DNA of 64,000 nucleotides. Source: Macrosoma leucophasiata (lineage: Eukaryota; Arthropoda; Insecta; Lepidoptera; Hedylidae). The position numbers and the translations under genes are program-made. Below the pieces are notes generated by a model. The model ran no database searches. It was not told where the DNA came from and was given only the letters and a program-made list of their open reading frames with translations. Of this stretch, positions 51,945-62,770 are shown in pieces. Position 1 is the first letter of the stretch; each line of letters begins with the position of its first letter. The stretch lies in NCBI GenBank assembly GCA_036365455.1, contig JAWQUS010000004.1:5153501-5217500 (forward strand). The letters are read 5' to 3'.

Positions 51945-52312
51945 TCTATATACATATAATAAAACAGTAAAATCCGCGTGTCCTGTACATTGTATATATT
52001 TACGAAAAACCAATTGAGGGCGATGTTAAAATAGTATTAGAACACTTTTCAATGATTTTTAATTTTTTTGTCTGTCTGTTTGTCTCTTTGTCCAGGCTAA
52101 TCTCCGAAGATACTGGACGGATTCGAATGAAACTTATAGAGTATCTTCTGGTATATAGATACTAAAGGCTACTTTTTACTGCGGGAAAATCACTCATTAC
52201 CACGGGAATCTCTACATTTAATTTCATTTTCCTATACAAATAGTCCGTTTCTATCAAATCTTTGACATATTATTTCATTGTGAGGCAATACGAAGTTTGC
52301 CGGGTCAGCTAG
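51945..52312 (+). mobile_element. Non-autonomous Helitron
   Basis: Starts TCTATATACATATAATAAAA after A and ends GCCGGGTCAGCTAG before T. The 3' 110 bp match 49765-50024, whereas the 5' part resembles the Helitron at 32096. This points to exchange between subfamilies. Confidence 0.8.
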
Positions 52313-52377
52313 TTAAAAATAAATAAATAAATAAGTATCTGTTTAAATTAAAGAGAATACTACAATAATTTAATAAT

Positions 52378-52562
52378 TGACGTGACGACTTCATCGCCCT
52401 ATAGTAGAGGAGAATTCTTTCGCTAGTCAGTCAACCGAAAAATAGCGTTCAACCAATCAATAGGGCTGTAGTAAATACAACAACGTGGGATGGGCACCAG
52501 CGTCCCGAGACATTACTACCGCCACTGCGATTGCCAACCCCCCTGCCAAGTGTGATGCAACT
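52378..52562 (+). repeat. Rep-H full copy
   Basis: TTCATCGCCCTATAGTAGAG, TCAACCGAAAAATAGCG, AACGTGGGATGGGCACCAGC and GCGATTGCCAACCCCCCTGC in order. Confidence 0.6.
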
Positions 52563-52591
52563 GAGAAAATGCATTCAAAATTTTGACGTTT

Positions 52592-52653
52592 TTTTTTTTC
52601 TTTGCTTCTGGCAAAGGGTCGGGTGTAGACTATAATGCCATTGGTCGAGTTTT
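52592..52653 (-). mobile_element. Short retroposon tail insertion
   Basis: About 60 bp starting with a T-run (complement of an A tail) lies between two copies of AATTTTGACGTTT (52579-52591 and 52654-52666). It is probably a severely 5'-truncated insertion. Confidence 0.55.
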
Positions 52654-52666
52654 AATTTTGACGTTT

Positions 52667-53188
52667 TTTTTTCTTTTTTTTATTGTTATGGCGTCGCTAT
52701 TACGCATATTGCCAGTGTCAAGTAAAACGATATTTCGTATTTATTTAAACAGCGTAAAAGTTAGTTTAATATAGTCATCAAGTATAATATAATAATAATA
52801 ATAATAAATACTCTTTATTGTACACATAAGAACAAAAATTTGCAAAAACAATTTTATATATATGCACAATAGGCGGCCTTATTGCTTAAAGCAATCTCTT
52901 TCAATATGTACGTATTAAGTATATAAGTTATCAAGTATAATATGTCAGTCAAGTGAGTTACAATCAAGTTATTCGAGTAAAGCGATGGCTACTTAACCAG
53001 AACATTTACAATGAAGTTTTGGAGGCAACCTGAAAGGTCGTGTTTTCGCACTGTTATTCTATTTCACTATACACGGGCACTGTAATAAACCTATATCAAC
53101 TTTATTCAGTATAACTTAAAAATACACCAAGAAAATGAAATAAAATAAGAGCACCATACGCCTCTTTCAAGGTTCCCGCCAAAACACC
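52667..53188 (-). mobile_element. Rep-J copy 2 with TSD
   Basis: Minus-strand retroposon with poly-A (plus-strand T-run). It is flanked by AATTTTGACGTTT at 52654-52666 and 53189-53201. It carries a nested insertion at 52791-52930. It defines the ends of Rep-J. Confidence 0.8.
52791..52930 (-). mobile_element. LINE 3' end nested in Rep-J
   Basis: A 140-bp insert with perfect 13-bp TSD TCAAGTATAATAT (52778-52790 and 52931-52943). On the minus strand it ends GTGTACAATAAAGAGTATT and (ATT)n, a non-LTR tail. Strongly 5'-truncated. Confidence 0.88.
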
Positions 53189-53298
53189 AATTTTGACGTT
53201 TAACGATACCCAGGTAATGGATACCATTAACTGTCAACATTTTGGGAGTAGGTAGTTTTTATGATTGTCTTCTCTCTTATTTCTAATTTGTAGGAATA

Positions 53299-53637
53299 TA
53301 ATGGCAACCCATTATACGTCCCACTGCTGGGCACGAGTCTCTCCCCTTTTTGGGGGGAGGCCTGGAGCTCACTCCACCACGCTGCTCCAATGCGGATTGG
53401 TGGAGGTGGGTGGGTTAGTGGCCAACCCACTGTCGAATGTTTTCAAACCCATAAGACCTCCGACAAGGTTTAACGACTGCTATCCATCGATAGCAACCGG
53501 GACCGACGGCTTAACGTGCCCTCCGAAGCACGGAAACGCGCATTTAATTTGCCACTAGCGGTCACCCATCACACTACCCGACCGCGCCCGTAGTGCTTAA
53601 CCGAGCAGATCGCTTACGATCTACACCAGCCACTGGC
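53299..53637 (-). mobile_element. Rep-D copy 4 (5S-like SINE)
   Basis: TSD TTGTAGGAATA at 53288-53298 and 53638-53648. On the minus strand the head shows GGTTAAGCACTACGGGCGCG and GATGGGTGACCGCTAGTGG, and the body ends GGGTTGCCATTA. The 5' end starts at GCCAGTGGCTGG, slightly shorter than 36436-36810. Confidence 0.87.
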
Positions 53638-53707
53638 TTGTAGGAATAGTTTGTACCTATTTACGTATTGTAGTATATACCTGATTGTCATTAGGTAAAC
53701 AACATGT

Positions 53708-53995
53708 CAATGGTTGAGCTCCAGTGTCGGAGCTCAAGGGCGTAGGCACCACCGCACTACCTAATCTACCTAGCCGCCAAGTGATAGTAGGTATTCAGCA
53801 CTGCCGTATTCTGATTAGATGATAATGGCTCTGTTATTTCTGCCATAGAGGCGAAACATCTTAGACCCCCTGAGGTCTGGCAACGCATCTGCATTTTTGA
53901 CCTCTGGTTTTTATGTAGATATCTGTACGTGGGGACTGAAATCGTCACTTATAATCCATGTGAACTGCAGGCGTGTTTGCCAATATAATTTAAGA
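53708..53995 (+). mobile_element. Rep-A copy
   Basis: GGTTGAGCTCCAGTGTCGGA to TTTGCCAATATAATTTAAG. Older copy with a decayed A tail and several indels. Confidence 0.7.
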
Positions 53996-54019
53996 AATCG
54001 GATAGAAAAAAAAACGGGA

Positions 54020-54215
54020 AAGCAAAATTTGACTAATCGGTGTGGGACTTCGGTAGCTTAGTGATAAAGCGGCTAGACTGGTTATCCTGAGGTCGCATGT
54101 TCAATTCCTGCCCGAAGTAAAATTTTTCTTTCCTTTTTTTTTTTAAATTCCTAAAGTTCACTCGCATGTGTTATTGCGAAAAATAAATAGTACAAATATA
54201 ATTACATTTAAAAAA
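54020..54215 (+). mobile_element. Rep-C SINE, single copy
   Basis: Leader AAATTTGACTAATCGGTGTG, tRNA-like head at 54047-54118, then AAAATTTTTCTTTCC and a tail with GCATGTGTTATTGCGAAAA. The same leader-head-tail order as each half of the twin at 14836 shows the leader belongs to the SINE. Confidence 0.75.
54047..54118 (+). pseudogene. tRNA-like SINE head
   Basis: Acceptor ACTTCGG/CCGAAGT pairs perfectly and D arm GCTT/AAGC is intact. The anticodon stem does not pair, and box B reads TGTTCAATTCC (two changes from consensus). Not a functional tRNA gene. Confidence 0.7.
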
Positions 54216-54606
54216 ACCTGAATCAAACTTCAACAAACGTGTCAGTCAAACTTGACATAAATTTAATGTATCAATTAAATATAATGTATAAAGTTATATT
54301 AACTTCATACCTTAACTTGGAAACGAGATAAATTACCCCAAAATTGGGCATGTCCAACATTGGCAACACGTATTAACCTCAATAATGTCAATGGACAGAC
54401 ATGCCAACAGATTTGTTATACATAACACGATATTTTTTTAATATCATATCTTAAAAATGAATGGCTATGGCATCGTACTTGTGACAGGTTCTTTTAATTT
54501 CAATTAAAAGATTGAAAAAAGTAAGTACTGTTATGGATTTATGTCTGGTATGAAACTTTAATCTATTATAGAAATCAATTTAGCCTGAGAACTCTTTTAA
54601 TTTTTT
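54216..54606. other. No recognisable feature
   Basis: AT-rich. Nothing assignable. Confidence 0.2.
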
Positions 54607-54702
54607 GTGATGAACTCTACCATTTACCGGCAAGTAGATTAGGTAAATCGGGGGTAGGTACCTACGTCCATGGAGCACCGTGACTGGAACTCGACCATCA
54701 TT
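54607..54702 (-). repeat. Rep-A 5' fragment
   Basis: ACTCTACCATTTACCGGCAA, then GTAGATTAGG, and GGAGCACCGTGACTGGAACT are the first about 95 bp of Rep-A reversed. Confidence 0.55.
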
Positions 54703-55075
54703 ATTTTTTTCTCATTTAGTATACCTAAGTAAAATAGGTTCAGGCATGAACGACTAAAATATCAAAATAATTTACCCAACAATTTTTCGTTTGCAATAAA
54801 ATCGTATCAATATAGTATCGAATAATATAAAGTCTGCTGAATTAGAAGCCGAAAACTGGAATATTCTGCGATCGTAAAGCACTCATATGCAACTATATTT
54901 TTTACACTCCAAATTCTATTTATAATTTACATATGTCGATATATCTGACACTTAAGATAATATTATATTTCTGCACTAATTATTACGGCGCCATACAAAA
55001 TATAATGAAGAAATCAGTAACAAGACCACCGCGTACAAAAAAGGCAATCAAATAGGGTTGTCAAAACTTTTTCTT
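54703..55075. other. No recognisable feature
   Basis: Very AT-rich. Nothing assignable. Confidence 0.2.
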
Positions 55076-55084
55076 AAAGTCCTA

Positions 55085-55236
55085 CCCCCTTATTCATAAA
55101 CGTATTTTAGCTAAAGTGTTGCTAATCTCTCCTTTGTCTCTTTCTATCCTGCATATTTGGCAATGCAACTGATAAGGACAAAGCATTCTATAGCTAAAAC
55201 GTATCTAATGTACGAGTACGTTTATGAATAAGGGGG
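55085..55236. mobile_element. Hairpin-ended MITE, possible 9-bp TSD
   Basis: CCCCCTTATTCATAAACGTA and its exact complement are the ends (152 bp total). TTTAGCTA/TAGCTAAA pairs further in. Flanks AAAGTCCTA (55076-55084) and AAAGTCTTT (55237-55245) match at 7 of 9 positions, the TSD length of Mutator-like elements. Confidence 0.75.
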
Positions 55237-55245
55237 AAAGTCTTT

Positions 55246-55664
55246 AGCCGGACATGTTTCGAACTTTTGAGTTGTATCCGGCCAAATACTTGTGTCCAAC
55301 CGGTGGCAGCCGGACAGGCTTTCGATAGTTTGTAAGTATAACGTATCGCACGCAGTACCTGCAGAACTATTTTTGTTTACTTTTTATTTTAATAATTAAA
55401 TAAAAACATGTACTTGCCTTCGAAGAAAGAAATCATTTATTCACTTGGTATACACACAACACTTGAATGAAAACAATAAGTACTAGAAAATAAAGTATGG
55501 ATGTGTAAAACCAAGATCAAAATCAATAACACTGATATTCTGGTTAGTCCGATCCGAAAAACATGTAGGTATGTTATACTATAAATAAGATAATTTAGTG
55601 CCAGAAATCCGGCCTAATTGAGCTCATAGTCAGGGTTTTTGACATGACAACGTTTTATATATAG
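55246..55664. other. Unassigned, CCGG-containing
   Basis: Several CCGGACA / CCGGCCA motifs at 55245-55320 suggest the edge of a small repeat. The rest is AT-rich. Confidence 0.2.
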
Positions 55665-56262
55665 ATAGAAAGAAAGAAAGAAAGAAAATACATTTATTAG
55701 GACAAAAAGGTACACAATAGAATACAAAACAGAAAAGAAAATAGAATTCATTAAAACTAAAACAAAAACTAAATTTTAAAAATTGTCCTAACGAGTCCCC
55801 AACTCAGCATTGTGCCGTATTAATAAACCCGGCGCTGGTATTATGTTGGGGCCTTAAACTGTGACAGTACGGATGCCTAACTGCTGCCAATTTAGAGCTG
55901 AAGTTAAAAAAAATAAAAAATTAAAAAAGGACACTAACTTTAAATAATTTTTAAATAATAATACAAATTAAGTACATAATTACCATAAGTTGATTCATAA
56001 CAAAAAAAATACATAAAAAATGTAATAATCATAATAAATATGACATTATATAATAATATATAAATAAGGAATTAATGGTGCGGTCATGTCGCGTTCAGTC
56101 GACTTCACCGTCTGCCGTGAAGGTATTAATGGGTAAATGGCTATCACTGCAATGATTGCAGTGCCGTGACTTGTGACGTCCATATTCCCCCCTCGGCCGC
56201 GAACCCCGCGTTTCTCCTTTTGTTTTTTCGTAATTTTTGTTAGCGATTAGTTATTAGATGAA
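55665..56262 (-). mobile_element. Rep-K copy 2, retroposon with (TTTC)n tail
   Basis: Reverse-orientation relative of 40816-41460. The GAAA run at 55671-55685 is the tail complement, with conserved CCCCAACTCAGCATTGTGCC and CCCGGCGCTGGTATTATG, and a GC-rich head complement (CCGCGAACCCCGCG) near 56200. Confidence 0.7.
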
Positions 56263-57196
56263 CGCCAGGTGCACCCAGGAAAAAGTGTCCGTTCCTCGTG
56301 CAAGGGAGAGCGCGGAACAAGCGATGGCAGACGACTTTACAGACAACCAACAATAATTTGGTATTATCAAATGACAACCCTACACTTAAAGGCACTTTCT
56401 TACATGCGCTACAAGATTGAAGAATTCATACCAAATGTAATAATTGGCAAGTCTTAAAATAAATCTAATGAAAATGTTATTATGTTATTTATTCACTTTT
56501 GTAAGGTTTAGAAGTCCATTTTAAAACCAATTAGAGATTTAAGTACTACGAAAATTTCTAAACTAAAATCGGCGGCACAGTACATTTATACTGTGTCGGT
56601 TCCAGTGAGACTGACAAACGTCATTGCATTTCTAAATGTAGATATATTCAAAGAGATAAGTATGTGTAACATGAAATTTGAGTGTTTATGCGCGAGCGCT
56701 GCAACCGAGCGGACGTGTTTCACACGGCCGCACACTAGCGATCTCCTTACGCACACCAAGTAAACTCCGTTTTTTTACAATCTTTACAATTGGGCAACGG
56801 AAGACCAAAAACTGGAATGGCACTCCCTTGAAACGCGATGTCAAAGAGACTTTAAACCAATTGGTTTATGTAAAATACAGATAACAAGCAATTACATTGT
56901 ACGTTGAAATATAGACAGATCAAGGGGCGATCCTATAACGATACCGCATTAAGCTTTAATGTAAATAATTATCATACGAAACGGGTCGGTTGACGGATTG
57001 ACAAATGTATCGTTTAAATATTTGAATGATTTAGAACTTAATTGGTTAACACCTTATCTAATAGCGTGTATGGGAAATATTTGCTGTCGAAATTCCTCAC
57101 AAATGATTTCTTGTTTATCAAAAGATGCTAAGAGCGAATCAATTGTGGTTTTATATAAGAAGAAACAAATCTGAAGATATTATTTTCTATTTTATG
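56263..57196. other. Unassigned; two short open frames
   Basis: Frames at 56269-56457 (ends NVIIGKS, then AAAATAAA nearby) and 56678-56884 (ends LNQLVYVKYR) are plausible-looking but too short and unrecognised. Either could be repeat remains. Confidence 0.2.
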
Positions 57197-57345
57197 GTGA
57201 CAAGCAAGCGTGCAGTTAGTGAATACTGCAGACTATCTACACTAATACCTACTAGACATCTACACTAATATCTACTAGACACCTGCACTAAGATCGGAGG
57301 TTTAAAATGCAGATGCGATGTCACCCCTGAAGCCTATAATCACAG
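57197..57345 (-). repeat. Rep-A 3' fragment with internal mini-duplication
   Basis: GGTGACAAGCAAGCGTGCAG and AAAATGCAGATGCGATG match reversed Rep-A. A ACTAATACCTACTAGACATC-like unit (about 22-24 bp) is repeated two to three times in the middle. Confidence 0.55.
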
Positions 57346-58199
57346 AAGAAAACCAACTTGATTTTATGGTGTCAAAATGGAAATGGTTCCTAAAATGGAA
57401 CATAAATATAATCATTCAGTGATAGCTTTTTTCTAAATCTTTTGTCAATCACAATTCAACCTTATTCTTTCCCACGGGTAGGTACAATAAAAATAACGCG
57501 CTTTACTTTTGAGTGCCTGTAAACTATGAACTAACCCGTTTGGGCTCGGTGTATTTTTGCACAATTTTATCAATCAGATAGGTAACTGATGAAACAAACT
57601 ATCAACCTCTCTCCCTAAATGCATAATAATATATTCTCTCCATTCCGTCACGAATAAAAAAAATAACTTAAACGCCTAGATTATAATTACTGATGATCGA
57701 ATTTATACAACTTTTAAAGTTAAACCTGAAGACGAATTCCAAAATGGAAGAAAAGTTCAACTACTCGCAATGATATCTTTAGATTAAGTGACGCTGTCTC
57801 TTTATAATAATAATATTAAAAGCGACTGGTTTACCTTCTCAGAAGTATCGGATATAAATTGAGATCGAAACTCAATTAATAGCTTTGCATAATTTTAGAG
57901 AAAAGTAACTGCATTGCGAAATTAATGTCCGGTCTTTAAGGACTCAATCAAAAATAACGTCAATAATTACTCTTTTAGATGAACAGTGTAATAATCACGA
58001 TAATATCCTTAAACTTCAAGGTTAGATGGCTCATCTGATGGAAATGTATCAACGAGCATGTATTATAGCATTCAACACATAAGCATTCAATTTTGTAAGA
58101 ACGAAGCCAATTGCCAATGCAATGCCAACCAAGGACTCCTACGACACCGATTTTGAATAACTTTATATAAATACAGAAATAACTAATAAATATAGACTA
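57346..58199. other. No recognisable feature
   Basis: AT-rich, unique-looking. Nothing assignable. Confidence 0.2.
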
Positions 58200-58386
58200 C
58201 TAGCTGTTGCCCGCGGCTTCGCCCGCGTGGATGTCTTTTTATAAATAACTAAGTAGCCTATGTTCTTTCTCAAAGTCAATTCTATCTCTGTACCAAATTT
58301 CATTAAAATCGGTTCAGTCGTTTGGACGTGAAAAGGTAACAGACAGACCGACAGAGTTACTTTCGCATTTATAATATTAGTAGGGA
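58200..58386 (-). mobile_element. Complete short Helitron
   Basis: On the minus strand it starts TCCCTACTAATATTATAAAT after A and ends GCGGGCAACAGCTAG before T. A GCGGGCGAAGCCGC hairpin precedes the CTAG. The middle has ATTTTAATGAAATTTGGTAC. All Helitron hallmarks are present in 187 bp. Non-autonomous. The sequence type is very common in insects (recalled). Confidence 0.88.
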
Positions 58387-59258
58387 TGTGGATGGAGATA
58401 ACATTTAGATAATTTACTATGTATTCTTCTATACGTTATGATGTAGGCAGAGACTGCCAATCAACTCAGTCATTTCAATTTTTTCCTTGCTCTTTTAAAT
58501 TTGTATAATACAAATTTACATGATTTAGATTTGACCTATTTGTCCAAGTGGAAGTCAGTCCTACTTCTTCTATTATGACACATTTGTCTCAATAATAAAT
58601 TATATTGTGAGAACGTTCCAGTTTTAAAAATATTAATATTAACTCAAACATATAAAAGAAAACAAACACGAAAGAGGCATCAATTATAATTATAAAATCA
58701 AATACAATTTAAAATAGCATACATCTGTGAATCTCAAACAAAAACGCGTAGAACCAGCACCGAAAACTAGTTAATTCGGAAATATTAATAACACCGAAAT
58801 TAGCATAACGAATATAAAATTCCGTATCACATAATTTATTGGCTGAGCACTTTGATATATCTCTTGTTATTACGATTTGACTTGCTTAATGTACGTTCAT
58901 TTACGGTCTGAAGGTGTTTTAAAGAGGGTGACGTATATTATCAGATCAGAATTAAACAATTGGTTTTGTGTGGACATGCCTTTAAGCATTAATTTGCTCT
59001 TTAGTGCTCGTTAAGGTAGTTATGTGAATCAGTAATTTATGTCATTGCATGAACTTAAGAATAAAAACCGAATATAAAAAGGTTAACCAGCCCAATCTTG
59101 AGTTTATTTTCCATCAGCTTTATATTGGGAAGATTTATTCTTATGTTCGTGAACAAAAACTTTAAAAGAGTAGAACATGTACACATATGCCTATTTCAAC
59201 ATTTTAAAATGGTTGTATCACTTACATTGTAATGCTAATTGTTGTTTGCTTGAGATTC
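58387..59258. other. No recognisable feature
   Basis: AT-rich, unique-looking. Nothing assignable. Confidence 0.2.
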
Positions 59259-59525
59259 ACTGGTGGTAGAGGGACTCGGGAGTATAGGCACCACCATATT
59301 GCCTAATCTACCTACCGCCAAATTGTAGTTCAGCACCATCGTGTTCCGGTTAGATGTTAATGTATGGCCCCGTAATAACTTTCACAGAGACAACAATTAT
59401 GGTCTCAGGGATGGCAACACTTCTGCATTTTGACGTCCGGTTTTTGTACAGATGTCTTTAGGCTGCAGTCATCACTTAACATCCATATGAACTGCATCTT
59501 TACTTGCCACCTTCGTCACACATTA
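59259..59525 (+). mobile_element. Rep-A copy, variant subfamily
   Basis: ACTGGTGGTAGAGGGACTCG to CACCTTCGTCACACATTATT. It has the GTAATAACTTTCACAGAGAC block of the variant subfamily. Confidence 0.65.
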
Positions 59526-59647
59526 TTGTAAAACTGGAATCACAATTTTAGGCTACAAATTTTACGAATTATATTCCAATATTTTACTTCTTTATATCCA
59601 TACATATCCATCGTTACAGAAATGAACTGATGTCTATAAGATACTAA

Positions 59648-60439
59648 TAGGTTAAGATCCCATAACAGAAACATTTCGTTCATCGAGTTTATGCTGCAAA
59701 CCCATTTTTTACGCATATTTATGATCCAGAGAATATAAATCCACTAGGTTGCCTATCAAAATGTGGAAGAAAACTTTTGTATGATGCATCATTAAAGTCA
59801 TGTACGTTGCTTGTTTTGTCACACAGAAAATACGCCTTCATCTTTAAATCATTTAATTTTACATTATTAAAGTAATTTGATAGTTGAGAAAAGTAGCATC
59901 CCACGCATGCGCAATGGATTTACAAGCGTCGTATCGCTATCCTCGTCTGACTGGTGATGTTACGCGCTAGCTATTTTTCACTCTATTTACAATATTAACC
60001 ATCTTTATCAGCCAGCAACCCTTATTTGCGGCCAGATTTAGTTTGACAACTGCATACCATAATAATGAGAAAAAAAATTGCTTTCACTTGATATATAACT
60101 AACTGATGTACGATATGATCGTAAAACGTTTCCTTGATCATACCTGTTTACACCTGGCTGCGAAGAGGTGCGGCCAAGTGCGTAACCGCTGCCGTGATTT
60201 TTGTCTTAAGAGTCTTTACATATAGTGCCGTGAAGTGGACGATATTTAATTGAAAAAACAAGTCAACGAAATTATGTCCCAAAAATAAAAATATGAAAAA
60301 TTATTGAAAAATACTTGCGGCCACATTTTGATAGGCAACCTAGTGGATTTATATTCTCTGGATCATAAATATGCGTAAAATATGGGTTTGCAGCATAAAC
60401 TCTATGAACGAAATGTTTCTGTTATGGGATCTTAACCTA
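59648..60439. mobile_element. Foldback-type element, 119-bp TIRs, TAA target
   Basis: TIRs 59648-59766 and 60321-60439 start TAGGTTAAGATCCCATAACA and differ at only two positions. Flanks are TAA at 59645-59647 and 60440-60442. The 554-bp interior has no transposase frame. TWA-type TSD points to Harbinger-like mobilisation, but the superfamily is inferred from 3 bp only. Confidence 0.8.
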
Positions 60440-60442
60440 TAA

Positions 60443-62419
60443 GTTTTACTGAATAATGAAGCAGACAAAGAAGAAAGAGAAAGAGTACAGATTGTTAATG
60501 TACATCATCAGTGAATCGTTGAGATAAAACATGAGGACGCCTCATATGACAAGATACTTGGATGATAATATTTTGGTCGGTAAAAAAAAAACTTAAGTTG
60601 CCGATGACACCGAATACACTGATATTCGTGGAATAATTGATAAAGCAATAAAGGATATAGGTACCGGAAGGTGAAAGAATAGCACAATTGTGATGTTTGG
60701 TGACACCTACAATCAACGAGACCTAAAATCTAAAATTATACTAACGATATATTATACATTTAACCCGAATAGTAAAATGATAACAATTTTAAATTCGATA
60801 CACATTACTGTGACCTAAAATCGCTTTTTTTGTTTACACACTAAACCAATACATTTCGAAGTTTTAAAAAGGATAAGTACCTAATTACGTTTGTTAGTGT
60901 TCCTATTTCAAACCATCATGGTTGCAGTAAATTGTGTTGTGTATAATAAAAAGTCACTACGAAAATAGATGCAGTTCTACACATACCTACTCTACGATAC
61001 AAACGAAACTACCACTCGCGATGTGTATTGATAAGATTTATAATTGTCGGATTATTTATAGTAAATTTTCTGGGCTCAAAAATTTTTGCTAATGTAATTT
61101 TGGGTATGGAATATTTCATTAAATAATCGTCAATTTATTGAAATGTAGGTAAGAAAATGGCATTTACATTTCAGAAAAATTATTATATTTCTTAAAAACT
61201 ACTTCTGAGCATTAAAATTGTTTCACAACATTAAATTTTAATCTAGGTACATTAGATTCTGGTCCCTGATTTGCATAGAAATAGAAGATCTGTTATTTAT
61301 TATAATTATGTTAACAAAACAATTATGCGAAAACTATTAATTATTTTATTGTTTTCAGTATCTTTTATAGCGGAACCGACCGAACGAAGCTACCAATATT
61401 CTCCTTCGTGTAAATAAATTTTACAAAACTATCACGCATAAAATTAAATAATGTTTCCTATTTTCCTGTATAAAGTTACAGGTCAGAGAGTTTAATATGG
61501 CATACATTAAAAGGAGAATGATATTATTCCATACATTTCTGGGCTCATGTGTTAACACTGTACAAATTACGTCATTTTCAAATGACTATAAAATAAATAA
61601 TTTGAAATTCGGGCATTTTTTGCATTGCCAGTAATTGAAGTATGTATGATTAAGTAAAAGTTGGGATAGATTGCTAATTGTTAACTTTATTACAAGATAT
61701 ACTGTGTAATGGGTTAACCAGAAACGATTTTGTGGGCCCAATATTACCCGTCTCCTTTACTTATCCTCTTAATAGGGTTAGGGCAAAAATTTAATTAGGG
61801 GAAAAAAATAAGTTTTACCTGTTTAGGATTATTTTTAAAGCAGAATTACTCAAAGCATATCTAATAACATCGCTAACATTAGCTTAACAATCTAAAGCAT
61901 AAGTCTTGAGTTATCCTTTAGATCCTTATAAGTTATTTAAACTGAATATGATTATATAATATTTTGAGTTCTATTTTGTCAAATACGTACAGAGTAATTA
62001 GCTATTTACCGACAATTTAAATCCATCTTAACATTTTATAATCTGCCAAATAATAATTAGCATATTTACTGAAGTCTATAGTAATTTTATTCAATGTTGA
62101 TTCTTCATTTTGACAGTTATTCACATAACGCATAACTGCGCAGTGCCGAACTGTCAAAAGGAATTAATTACATTTGGGTGGTGAGTTCTAACAACTATCA
62201 AATTTATTGCCTCGCTTAAATTGATTGCTATTACTAATTAGTAAAATAAAAACATTAAACGATTATAAAAAAAAATATAATTCTTTCATTCGTGTATGTT
62301 TGGCCTCGTACAGCCAATTGATTAACTCACTACTGGTCAGTCAGTAATTAGTAAGTATATTTGAAATCACGTAAAAGATGGCAAGCCTACTAACATTTAT
62401 CAATCCCTTTTTTTAATGC
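60443..62419. other. 2 kb without recognisable features
   Basis: The longest feature-poor stretch: AT-rich, no repeat match within the window, no convincing frame. It could contain intron or regulatory sequence of the host gene that cannot be read from sequence alone. Confidence 0.25.
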
Positions 62420-62770
62420 CATGAAGGTGCTGCACACATAGATGTTAACAAGCGTGCTGTTCAAATAGATGTTAAATGAAGAGTGCAGCCTAAAGACATC
62501 TACACGAAACCAGAGATCATGACATATGCATATGCGTTGCTGAGACTAAGGTCTCAGGGGTGACAGGGGTCTCAGGGGTCTTAGGGGTAATAACTATCAC
62601 ACAGACATAAGAAGTTAGTTCTTATGTCTGTGTGATAGTTATAACAGGGCCATACTTTCTATCCTGAACACGACAGTGCTGAATATTACCATTTGACGAT
62701 TTGACGTTAGATAGGTTAGGTAACGTGGTGCTACGTCCTCGAGTTCCTATTCTGAAACTCTACCACCAGC
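62420..62770 (-). mobile_element. Rep-A copy, variant subfamily, with fold-back
   Basis: Reversed, from GCTGCACACATAGATGTTAA to ACTCTACCACCAGC. It contains a GTCTCAGGGGT tandem (62551-62588) and a perfect hairpin at 62590-62642 made from its own TAACTATCACACAGACATAA segment. Confidence 0.7.
62590..62642. repeat. 24-bp fold-back hairpin inside Rep-A
   Basis: ATAACTATCACACAGACATA plus AGAA, loop GTTAG, then the exact complement. Other Rep-A copies have this sequence once. Confidence 0.92.

Noticed and set aside
56678..56884. Small plus-strand gene
   Set aside because: Single short frame without motif or conserved context; it could be repeat residue.
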